This document shows positions 21,345 through 31,193 of a DNA stretch of 64,000 bases, piece by piece (position 1 is the stretch's first letter; every line of letters begins with the position of its first letter). The position numbers and the translations under genes are program-made. Origin of the DNA: Thinopyrum elongatum (taxonomy: Eukaryota > Streptophyta > Magnoliopsida > Poales > Poaceae); the NCBI GenBank assembly GCA_011799875.1, contig CM022303.1, forward strand, positions 64,506,512 to 64,570,511, in the 5' to 3' direction. A model generated the notes under the pieces. That model saw only the letters and a list, made by a program, of their open reading frames with translations. It was not told the origin of the DNA and made no database searches.

Positions 21345-23400
21345 CCAGACTAACCTAACCGACGCGCACGATTCCTCTCTTCAAGTGACGGCGACACTGC
21401 CATCCGTGGAGGGGGGCCACACCCCGGAGCCCCAAACGAACGTGTGACATGCCACATCACTTTCACACATACAAGAGGACCTGGTGCGGTGTTTCGGTGG
21501 CATTGCCGCACCCCGGAAGCCCCACCGACCGGACTAACCCTAGCACCGTTGACCCGGCGATCTAGCCCTTTGACTTTGGCCGGACATGCTTTGACCAGTG
21601 GACTCTTCACCTGGTTGCGATATGTCAACCCATAGGAACATCACCGAACACGGTCTGGACCCAAGCCGCCAGTACACACGTCCCGTCTAACCCTGCGAGA
21701 GTTGACCGGGCATAGCTACGCCTTTGACTTTCGCCGCACGGGGTTTGACCGATGGACATTTTCACCTGGGTGTGATAGCCCAGCACATAGGTCCACTTTG
21801 GATGAAGGTCCGCGACACAACCCACCGCAAGATTCCCTCCGTTACTCTCCCCAAGTGGCCGTTCCCCCCCCCTCCGTGCGACGGCTGCGGCGATGTCGGT
21901 GAGGGGGGCCACACCACTGAGCACGGTGCCGGTGCTTGCACCTGCCATCGCACTTCGGACTGTAGGAGGGCCCAGCTAAAGACCTCGCGGCATAGCTACC
22001 CTCCCAAACTACACCCGTCCCGTCTAACCCTGGAACCGTTGACCGGGCGGTCTACGCCTTTGACTTTCGCCGGACGGGGTTTGACCGATGGACATTTTCA
22101 CCTGGGTGTGATAGCCAAGCACATAGGTACACTTCGGATCAAGGTCCGGGCACAACCCACCGCAAGATTCCCTCTTTACGCCCGATGTGGCCATTCCCCC
22201 CCTCCGCAGACGCGGCGGCGACGTCGGTGAGGGGGGTCACACCACGGAGCCGCGTGCCGGTGCTTGCACCTGCCACCGCACTTCCGGACATGTAGAGGGC
22301 CCAGCTAAAGACCTGGCGGCATAGCTACCCCCCCAAACACTACACCCGTCCGTCTAACCCTGCGAGAGTTGACCGGGCATAGCTACGCCTTTGACTTTCG
22401 CCGCACGGGGTTTGACTGATGGACATTTTCACCTGGGTGTGATAGCCCCGCACATAGGTACACTTCGGATCAAGGTCCGGTCCACAACCCACCGCAAGAT
22501 TCCCTCCGTTCTGCCCGACGTGGCCGTTCCCCCCCCCCGTGCGACGGCGGCGGCGACGTCGGTGAGGGAGTCACACCACTGAGCACCGGCGGGTGCTTGC
22601 ACCACCACCGCACTTCCGGACATGTAGGAGGGCCCAGCTAAAGACCTGGCGCATAGCTACCCCCAAACTCAATCCGTCCCGTCTAACCCTGGAACCGTTG
22701 ACCGGGCGGTCTACGCCTTTGACTTCCGCCGAACGGGTTTGATCGATGGACATTTTCACCTGGGTGTGATAGCCGCACATAGGTCCACTTCGGATCAAGG
22801 TCCGGCACAACCCACCGCAAGATTCCCTCCGTTAACTGCCCGATGTGGCCGTTACCCCCTCCGCGCGACGGCGGCGCGACATCGTGGAGGGGGGTCACAC
22901 ACACGGAGCCGCGTGCCGGGTGCTTGCACCTGTCACCCGCACTTCCGGACATGTAGGAGGGCCAGCTAAAGACCCGGCGGCATAGCTACCCCCAAACTAC
23001 ACCCGTCCCGTCTAACCCTGCGAGAGTTGACCGGGCGGTCTACCCTTTGACTTTCCGCCGCACGGTTTGACCGATGGACATTTTCACCTGGTGTGATAGC
23101 CCAGCACATAGGTACACTTCGGATCAAGGTCCGGACACAACTCACCGCAAGATTCCCTCCGTTACTGCCCGATTGTGGCTGTTCCCCCCCCCCCCCCCTC
23201 CGTGCGACGGCGGCGGCGACGTCGGTGAGGGGGGTCACACCACGAGCCCGTGCTTACACCCCGCCACCCTCACTTCCGGACGTTTAAAGGGCCCGGAGAA
23301 AGACCTGGCGGCATATGTACCACCAAATTAAACAACACCCGTCCCGCCTAACCCTGCGAGAGTTGACGGGGCGGTAAACTGGGCCCAAGAGACACGCGTG
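21345..23400. repeat. tandem array of about 330-bp units inside the CACTA
   Basis: The anchor CGTCTAACCCTG occurs at about 21684, 22021, 22351, 22680, 23009 and (diverged) 23344, giving periods of 337, 330, 329, 329 and 335. Each unit has TTTGACTTTCGCCG, GATGGACATTTTCACCTGG, AGGTCCGG with CCACCGCAAGATTCCC, a C-run (GTTCCCCCCCC) and GGTGAGGGGGGTCACACCA. A more diverged partial unit lies before the first anchor. The units differ mostly by single-base indels. No consistent frame runs through them. They look like non-coding satellite-type expansion within the transposon. Confidence 0.9.
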
Positions 23401-23479
23401 GTGTATCTATGTATAGATAAGGCACAATTTAATTAATGAATTTTTTTTGAAAAAAAATATTATATTTTAAAAAAATTAA

Positions 23480-23815
23480 TTAAAAAAATTGTACGTAGAT
23501 ATGCCTACGGTTAGGCCGTCGGCATAGCTCAATTTAATTTTTTTTTTTAAAAAGAATATTATTATTAAAAACAGGGAAAAAAAGTTAAAAAAATTATACG
23601 TAGATATGCCTACGGTTAGGCCGTCGGCATAGCTCAATTTAATTATTTTTTTTAAAAAGAATTTTATTATTAAAAACAGGGAAAAAAAGTTAAAAAAATT
23701 ATACGTAGATATGCCTACGGTTAGGCCGTCGGCATAACTCAATTTAATTAATTATTTTTTTAAAAAAAATTATTATTAAAAATAGAGGAAAAAAAGTTAA
23801 AAAAATGAACGTATA
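23480..23815. repeat. AT-rich tandem units of about 110 bp with CACTA motif
   Basis: Three close copies and one diverged copy alternate AT-rich sequence (AAAACAGGGAAAAAAAGTTA, TACGTAGATATGCC) with the hairpin TATGCCTACGGTTAGGCCGTCGGCATA. The copies near 23500, 23608 and 23713 are almost identical, so amplification was recent. Confidence 0.85.
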
Positions 23816-24264
23816 TATGCCGACGGTTATGCCGTCGGCATAGCTCCCTGCCACGACATCTATCCGCGGCACCGTGGGCCCAGAGATATGCCGACGGCAT
23901 AACCGTCGGCATAGCTCCGGGCCCACGGTGCCGCGGATCGATGACGTGTCACAGTGAGGTATGCCGACGGCCGACGTTAGGGCCGTCGGCATATGTTTGA
24001 CGGCGTGAACCCGCCGGCTATGCCAGGGCCACCAAGGCCACCTCTATGCCGACGGCCAAACTATGCCTACAGCTGCCGTAGGCATATATATTTGTATGCC
24101 GACGGCCTTTCTATGCCTACGGCCCCCGTCGGCATATATGGAGGTATGCCGACGGCTTTCCTACGCCTACGGTTTTTCATAGGCCGTCGGCATAGCTCCC
24201 TCTATGCCGACGGGGGCCGTCGGCATATATAAGGCCGTCTGCATATAAGGTTATTCTGGTAGTG
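23816..24264. repeat. CACTA right subterminal region with nested inverted repeats
   Basis: A perfect 20-bp inverted repeat (23862-23881 against 23919-23938, beginning ATCCGCGGCACCG) encloses a smaller hairpin TATGCCGACGG/CCGTCGGCATA. Further TATGCCGACGG copies in both orientations run up to the terminal repeat. This is the mirror of the left end and supports the element boundaries. Confidence 0.85.
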
Positions 24265-24359
24265 TCATGCTTGGTTCCCCATCGCCACCTCCTCTTCACG
24301 ACTCCGTCGCCACCTTGATGCGTCAGCGCCAAGCACTGCTGCACTAAGACCAGGGGTAT

Positions 24360-24975
24360 GAATCTTAAATTCTTAATCCTTTTTTGGTTCCGATGATGTA
24401 TTTTGAGTTCCGGCACACAATGCCGGTAGCAATGACTAAGCCATGAGATCTGCCTCTTTTTGTCCGGGAGAGAGTTTGGAAATTACTATGCATACGCTTG
24501 CCAAGTCCACGGAGCATGAATTTCTCTAAATTGTTGAGAGGGCCAAGGTCGAGCCTAAATGCAAGTTCTTCCTCTGGTTGTACACTTGTACTGCAAGCCA
24601 GGGTGAGTATTGCCCCCGTTATGATCAGGAACTGGAGAATGCCGCTCTCTTGGCTCTGCCCTGTCCATACTCCCTCGGTCTCTGGATTTGGCTGGCAGAC
24701 TAATCTGACGAGCCGAAACTGTTGATTCATCAGGGACAGTTAGGTAGGCAATCAACGACTTCCATAAGCAATGACGATCTCCAACTCCTTGGGCTCCAGT
24801 CCTTTCATGACTTCCTCAATGATTCCCTTCTTCAGGAGTAGTCAGATTGTTTCTTCTGTTAGTTTACTTTGCTGCTGTTTTGTTCTTGCCAGATTTTCTG
24901 AGGCAACTTCTTGTAACAAATTCCTTCCTATTAACTGAATTTAGCACAACACCTACCGTTTATCCCTAAAAAAAT
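24360..24975 (+). pseudogene. LINE 3' fragment
   Basis: Translated pieces in shifting frames show SPRSMNFSKL, CKFFLWL and CDQELENAALLALPCPYSLG, which match the zinc-knuckle end of plant LINE ORF2 (CDQE.E...L.CPYS). A 3'UTR follows with TGTAACAAATTCCTTCC and GTTTATCCCTAAAAAAA. Related tails lie at 25406-25660 and 35090-35490. The fragment is severely truncated at its 5' end. The 90 bases before it (from 24268) continue the sequence interrupted by the CACTA and show nothing recognisable. Confidence 0.7.
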
Positions 24976-26263
24976 GAGTGTTTACCCCCAACATATTCAT
25001 GTGATTGGCATGTGAACAACAGGAAACTATCTGCAGGTGACCAACACGAGAAACACTGATTGCTACTCCTCATGACCTACAGACCATTCAGGAGCATCAC
25101 GCTTATCACGCTGCTAATCTAACTAAAGTTTGAGCATTGCCCACTCGATCTGTCCCTTTATATATCTCTAAACCATATGCACCTTTGATGCTGGGTTCCA
25201 TTCGTTGGTCATCAGGTTATGAGTGTACACTCATTACTGAAACTTCTGATGTGTTCTCAGTTGATGAGTTGAGATATTTGAAGAAACCGAAATAAAATGT
25301 AGACAATGCCTCCTCCGGTGGTGGGTGTCTGCCCGCTGAGAAACCATTAAAATTTGACAGTAAAGTGTGTTGTTGCGGATCCAATATCCATGGACCTGAT
25401 TCTCCGAAACTGTTGATTCATCAAGGACAGTTAGGTAGCCAATCATCGACTTCCCTAAGCAATGATGATCTCCAACTCCTTGGGCTCCAGTCCTTTCATG
25501 ACTTCCTCAATGATTCCTTCTTCGGGAGTAGTCAGATTGTTTCTTCTGTTAGTTTACTTTGCTGCTGTTTTGTTCTTGCCAGATTTTCTGCGGCAACTTC
25601 TTGTAACAATTTCCTTCCTATTAACTGAATGAGCACAATTCCTACCGTTTATCCCTAAAAAATGAGTGGTTACCCCATCATATTCATGTGATTGGCATGT
25701 GAACAATGGAAAATTATCTGCAGGTGACTAACACGAGAAACACTAATTGCTACTCCTCATGACCTACACACCACTCAGGACAGGAGCATCACACTTATCA
25801 CGCTGCTAATCTAACCAAAGTTTTCAGCATTGGTCACTCGATCTGTCTCTTAATATATCTCTAAATGAGATACACCTTTTATGTTGGGTTCCTTTCGTTA
25901 GTCATCAGGTTATGAGTGTGCACTCATTAATGACCTTTTTATCTGTTCTCGGCTGATAATGAGTTGAGATTTTAGAAGAAATTGGGTTTTCAGCATTGGT
26001 CACTCGATCTGTCTCTTAATATATCTCTAAATGAGATACACCTTTTATGTTGGGTTCCTTTCGTTAGTCATCAGGTTATGAGTGTGCACTCATTAATGAC
26101 CTTTTTATCTGTTCTCGGCTGATAATGAGTTGAGATTTTAGAAGAAATTGAAATAAAATGTAGACAATGGAGCCTCTAGTGCTGTTGGTGGGTGTGTGCC
26201 CGCTGAGAAATCATGAAAATTTGGCAGGAAACTTTGTTGCTGCAGATCCATCATCAATGGATC
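24715..26263 (+). repeat. tandem duplication of about 691 bp (LINE tail plus TATA-like block)
   Basis: Copy 1 (24715-25405) and copy 2 (25406-26263) both start GAAACTGTTGATTCATC and run through the LINE tail, the TTTATATATCTC block and the GCTGAGAAACCAT region, with roughly 90 percent identity by eye. Copy 2 is longer because of its own internal 166-bp duplication. This looks like unequal exchange within the array after the LINE tail had inserted. Confidence 0.8.
25821..26150 (+). repeat. exact 164-bp tandem duplication
   Basis: Positions 25821-25984 and 25987-26150 are identical base for base and separated by GG. Each begins TTTTCAGCATTGGTCACTCG and ends TTTAGAAGAAATTG. In a region where other repeats have diverged by about 10 percent or more, exact identity marks this as very recent, or as an assembly artefact. 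Confidence 0.9.
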
Positions 26264-28560
26264 TGATTCTCTGACAAACTTTCTGTCCCATTGAGAACAA
26301 TGCAACCCCGGCAAAATGGACCGATTTTGTGTGCCATGGATAAGTACTTAGTTTGTTCGAGTTAAAGAGTGTAAAGTGTGTCTAATTGAGAAGCCTGTCG
26401 AGATAATATGAATCAATGTGTGCAGACTGGAGGCAAGTATGTAATGCATCATTTGCTTGTTCCAAGTGATTAAAGATTGTGGCAATATGATGGTTTGTCC
26501 TCCTTCAAGAGAGAATATAGAAACGAAGTTATCCATCTGTATGATGTTTATATTATCAGCTTGCCACCATCTACAAAGGCAAAATAACCTATCTTTCTAT
26601 ACAAAATCGTAACGTTTATGTCCATCTCTAAACTAGAATCGAGAATCAGAAGGAGGGCGACATGCTTCAGTTCCCCAGTTGCGGCCACTGCTTCCTGCCT
26701 CTGCTAAACTGTGAGACGTTTCAGGGGCCATAGAGAAGGTCGCTGGTGACCTGAGCTTGGAGCTCTTGGCTGATGTCTATGGCGCCATAGTAGGAAGCTA
26801 GACCAAGGTGTGGTGGCAGCTGACATGGCTGTCAGGTAGAAACCAATCAACTATGTCGGCTGCAAGGTCTACAATGCCATGAGGCCCTACCCGTGAAAAA
26901 TTCATCAAGACAGGACACTCTTTCTACAACCGGAAGTGTGTATTGTAATCACAGCATGGTACACATGAGAAATTAGTCGACCTAACTTAGAGGGAAGTCA
27001 TTGTTCATCCATAATGTATATATTTAACCAGCATTATTCTCTGTTATGATCAACAAAAAATATCATGCATATCTGGGCAATGTGAAAACATTTATATAGT
27101 CTAATAAGGACCCCTGCTAATTTAGGGAGTTTAATTGCATACTTTGACGTAGAAATCTGGATTGCGATCGATTCGAGCCTAATGCCTTCCCATCAATAGC
27201 GTATGACGAATCCCTTCATGCTCTTATTGCATTATGGTCATTCTAGTTAACTCTTCATGAGGCGGACACCATTCAGCAGCATCACACCTTCTGAGCTCCT
27301 AAGTTAACCGAAGTTTCGACTATTGCTCGCTCTGCCACTTTATATACTTTAGACCATTTACAGCTTTTGTGTTTGTGTTCCTTTGGTTGGTCCTCAAATT
27401 ATTGGGCGATGCATAGACTTGTGTACTTCCGGTGTACCTTTTTTCTAGTGATGTGAGATTTTAGAAGAAACTGAAAAAGTGATATGAATAGTTAGAGCAT
27501 GGTCATCAGGTGGCTTGAACTGGGTGCTCTGTAGACCACGAAGAGGCCGGATGGTCGCTTGCAGGAGTGCCGGCTGCTCCATGAGGAAAAGCATGAAAAA
27601 GGAGAAGAGGGAGAAAGGGAGGGGAAAGTTCGAGGAAAAGGAGGAAGCAAATGACCACGGTGGAAAAGGGAGCGAAAAAGGAAGAAGCCTCATCTTCGTT
27701 TTCGTTTCTGTAGGTGGATTGGTTGGGGCATGCCCTTATTCAGATTACGTTGTACTTCTCTAGTCATTAAGCTTGCATTGTCCTGATATGAAAATTGTTG
27801 GGTGCTCAAAGTGTGTGGGATGGAGCCCTAACTTTTGTTCTCTGGATGGACGAATTAATCAAGTACTAGCTCACTGATATTTCACAGGATGAAGTTAGTG
27901 GTTGCTCAGTTTTTCTTGTACAAATAATTCTGTTTAATTACTATTTCCAAATGCGGTTGTGATTAACCGATGTACCTAAGCCTACCCAGCGTCCTTGGCA
28001 GGTTTTTTCCTACTCCTTGTTTGCAAGTTGTGTTGCTTACTTGCCGAATCAGCACTTGTCAAGATAGAAATCAGGTTTCTAAGGTAGTGAGTGATTAGAC
28101 ACACGACCAGCATGGATGTAAAGCTTTCAATTGAAAGCAAAGTGCAATTTTCAGAAAAATAGACACAATAAACGACCAAGACAAGGACACCCTTGATACA
28201 GTCTACAAATTTGTAGTAGTAACATCTGATGACAACTATATGAATGATTAAATAGACACATAGTCTGCCTGATTTTTTTCTCTGGTTATTCTGCTCAATG
28301 AGAAAAACTATGTTCTTTTAAGTTATCATTTGTCTGTACATTCGTCCATTTACTTGTAATCTTCGTGAAAATGTATTTTGATTTTATTTATTTTTATGTA
28401 GACATTAAACACCATATGATGGTTGCAATCGCCACTCATTTACTTAGTAAGGAATCTTTTTGTTTTTCTGAGATTCACTTGGCAAGGATCCGTATGCAAG
28501 AAAATATGATTTCCATGAATTGTCGATTCTGCTCTCAAAGGTATGACAGATCTTGACATT
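26264..28560 (+). repeat. array segments: conserved blocks, exon-like block, second TATA-like block
   Basis: From left to right: the TGTCCCATTGAGAACAATGC region; an exon-like block near 26730-26900 (GCGCCATAGTAGGAAGCTAG, AGAAACCAATCAACTATGTC) that recurs at about 36480, 37330, 46560 and 53310; the second TATA-like block with TTTATATACTTTAGACCATT at about 27339; and a purine-rich stretch with TGCTCCATGAGGAAAAGCA. 26740-29280 is collinear with 46510-48640 over some 2 kb, so both derive from one segmental duplication. No reading frame persists across it. Confidence 0.65.
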
Positions 28561-28867
28561 CATAGCAGCTAATATCATAGATATAAGGACAATTCCATCA
28601 AACTAAGTAAATGAATTCAAGTTTTGATTCCAACATCCGAAACATGTACAGTTCATTCTGTCGACCGCAGTACAACTGAAAAGCAGAGCATTTCAAACAG
28701 TCCAAGTACTCCAATGGTGTTCAGAAGCATCCAAATAAATGTCAGGCTAAATTTCAGCATAGATCCTGGCAATACAGCTTTTACAGAAGAAAACAGCAAA
28801 AAATAAAATCAAAAGCACCCTGCTGCCTGTTGTTGAGATGAAACAAAGTGCGATGCTAATCAAGCAA

Positions 28868-29280
28868 TCAATCAATACGGATGGAACCAACCAGCTTGTT
28901 TGTTTCCTCGCTGACTTCCATGTTTTCAATCTACAGATGGTGTCGCATCCCGGAGTACTTTCCAGCTGCTGCATACGGTTCATACTAACGGTTCGAACAC
29001 CACCATCCCTAGATCTTGCTGCACCTTTTTAACACCTCAACGAACTTCTCAGCTCCATCCACATCTTTCTTCTTCTCAAAGTAGCCCATATATCAAAGGC
29101 CTCGGTCACGTAAAAATCCCGCATGTCTTCAAATTAAGTCTTCCTCCCAGAACATTGGCAGGCTTCATGAGAGCAATGGCCTTGTCAACTATGTCAAGCA
29201 TACCCACTGTAACATATGCTTAGATCAGAGCATTTGGATGTTTCAGGTTAATTAAGCTCCAGGAGAAAGTGGCACACAAA
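28868..29280 (-). pseudogene. PPR protein gene, 3'-end remnant (copy A)
   Basis: On the minus strand this aligns by eye with the last part of the better copy at 45831-46510. It has LNSKTW-like and AGKYSGMRHRL-like pieces and a stop at 28868-28870. It carries frameshifts and small deletions. PPR proteins of the P class bind organellar RNA through 35-residue helical repeats; this remnant cannot encode one. The 3'-flanking sequence (28560-28867) is also shared with the other copies. The following 247 bases, to the hAT element, show nothing clear. Confidence 0.65.
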
Positions 29281-29527
29281 ACAACTCCAATAAAACCCAT
29301 GAAATTTTTGAATATCATCCACGATTGATTATTAAATAATTAATAGCACCGATAGGTGTGGAGAACGCCGTACCCTAGCTCTGGGCGACGGCTACGTGTT
29401 ATAAGGCCAGGGGCGCAACTCCCTGGATGAGCGTACACATGGTTTAGATTACAACTTGGAGAGCAAGGGATAGAATAGAGATATCTAGGACAATGATAAC
29501 AGAGAATTTAAACTAACTATCTCTATC

Positions 29528-30489
29528 CAAAGGCGTAGCTGGGCCCTAGGCTACCAGGGCCATGGCCAGGGCGTGGGAAAAAAAATTAGCCTATATTTTG
29601 TAGAATTTCAAAAGTGGCCCGGGGCGTTGGCGCAGCCCAGCCCAGCACCTGCCCCTCTGGCCCTCTCGACCAGTTCACCAGAGCGGCAGAACCAGAGATG
29701 AACCCTACGCTACGCATCGAGGCAGGCAGCACCTGCCCCTCTACATATGAAGTTAGTTTTGTCCTTAGAAACCAATTGGACTCATTCATTCATGAAGCAA
29801 GAGCTGATCCACATTTGATGAATTGTAAGGACCTTGGTCATCTTGCCATGAAGATGGTTTTCAGTGATATGCGCACAACTTTTCCGTTGGTTTACCGCCT
29901 TGTCGAGTTAGCATTAATTTTACCTGTTGCAACCGCAACGATGGAAAGGGCCTTCTCGGCAATGAGCATTATCAAGACTGACTTGAGGAACAGGATGGAT
30001 GATGATTGGTTGAATCACAGAATGATATGTTACATTGAGCGAGATGTATTGGTTAGTATTGAAAAGTCAAAGATAATTGAGCGATTTCAGGGTCATCGCA
30101 CGCGCAAAGGCATTTTACCTCGTCCTAGAGGTAATGTTTCATATTTTGCATCCGGTAGCAATTTTTTTACTTGCTTTCTATGCACTGACTTGCATATCAA
30201 ATTTTATACTTGAAGGTGAATCATCTATTGCTATTGAAGATGTAATCGTGGGAAGCTGAAATCAAACAACCCTTTGATTTGGTACCCTCTTTTGTATTAG
30301 TTATCCTTTGTATTGTCTTTTGTTATGTGTTACATTACCAGATGAAGCACTGTCAAATATTGTGTTCAAATTTTTATCATTAAAAATGAGCATTACTTTT
30401 GTATCCCTTAAAACTGGGATAGTTTTTGAGAAAAAATGTGGCCCTTCATTTTTGGCCCATGGCGTCAGCCAATCCTGGCTACGCCATTG
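29528..30489 (+). mobile_element. hAT transposon, internally deleted, 962 bp
   Basis: It starts CAAAGGCGTAGCTGGG and ends, inverted, CAATGGCGTAGCCAGG. It is flanked by a perfect 8-bp TSD TCTCTATC (29520-29527 and 30490-30497), the length typical of hAT elements. It retains the C-terminal exon of the transposase and little else, so it is a deletion derivative dependent on an outside transposase. Confidence 0.92.
29614..30213 (+). pseudogene. hAT transposase, C-terminal dimerisation domain
   Basis: The 199-residue open frame contains YRLVELALILPVATATMERA, FSAMSIIKTDLRNRM and WLNHRMICYIERDV, the conserved hAT C-terminal dimerisation block as seen in TTF-type / zinc-finger MYM-like plant hAT proteins. 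The N-terminal zinc finger and most of the catalytic core are absent. The leading Met codon is probably not a native start; the first 50 residues look like translated terminal sequence. The TERAFS/MERAFS motif is intact. Confidence 0.88.
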
Positions 30490-30539
30490 TCTCTATCTAT
30501 CTATCTTCGGTTGGAGTCACAGAGATCATTGGTTGTCAC

Positions 30540-30698
30540 CAGTGGCGGAGACAGGACCCAGGCCGGGGGGGCCTGGGCCTGGGGCGTGGGGAAAAAAATC
30601 CTTCCTTGACTATAGCATAGTATGTACTGTTTGACACTGTAGTAACACTGTAGCATGCATGGGGCCTGGGGCTAGGTCCAATCGTGGCTCCACCCCTG
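30540..30698. mobile_element. hAT-type MITE, 159 bp
   Basis: The ends are CAGTGGCGGAGACAGGA and, inverted, CAGGGGTGGAGCCACGA. A perfect 8-bp TSD GTTGTCAC flanks it (30532-30539 and 30699-30706). It is non-coding. It shares GGCGTGGG plus an A run with the larger hAT 50 bases upstream, so the two may use the same or related transposases. Confidence 0.93.
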
Positions 30699-31193
30699 GT
30701 TGTCACGAAGGTCCACCATATGTCTCGTTTCATAATAGGAAGATCCGAGATGGCGAATGTTGTACATAACAGAAAAAAAGTGGATTCTTCTACTTTAATA
30801 TCCATATCTATTGGCAACTGAGATTTTTCTGTGTTTCACCTTCCATGGTTTCTGTGGTCACTAATTTACACCGATGATAACTGCTCAGGTCTTCGAGAAA
30901 ATGGTTTGCAAGATCATATTCATTCGAGATAGCATTTTCAGCACCGGGTATCTAGGCACTCGGCTATCACCACCGCCCATGCAGAAACTACCACGTAGAG
31001 AGCTGCGTCTGGTACTGTACCACCAATTTGATTAGCAGACCTAGAATCGCACTGTTCATCATAGGTAAATTCCACGTCGCCTGTTACCGGCCAGTCTACA
31101 TCAGGATTGACAAGTTGGCCTGCTCTTAAAAAAAAGGAATAGACCAGTTGACCCACCCACCCGCACAGAATACACACTAACTAGGGAAGTGTA

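Larger units (their letters stand above)
17560..24264 (-). mobile_element. CACTA (En/Spm-type) transposon, 6.7 kb, apparently non-autonomous
   Basis: The terminal inverted repeats are CACTACCGGAAT and, inverted, CACTACCAGAAT. They are flanked by a perfect 3-bp duplication TCA (17557-17559 and 24265-24267). Both ends are packed with inverted copies of TATGCCGACGG / CCGTCGGCATA, the subterminal motifs usually bound by CACTA proteins. The interior holds an ORF1-type gene on the minus strand and tandem repeats. I found no transposase (TPase/ORF2) gene, so mobility would depend on a related autonomous element. Orientation is given by the gene. Confidence 0.93.

Noticed and set aside
21345..23400. 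Regular repeat spacing that might suggest a CRISPR array
   Set aside because: Units are about 330 bp with no short-repeat and unique-spacer pattern, and the sequence is a plant transposon.
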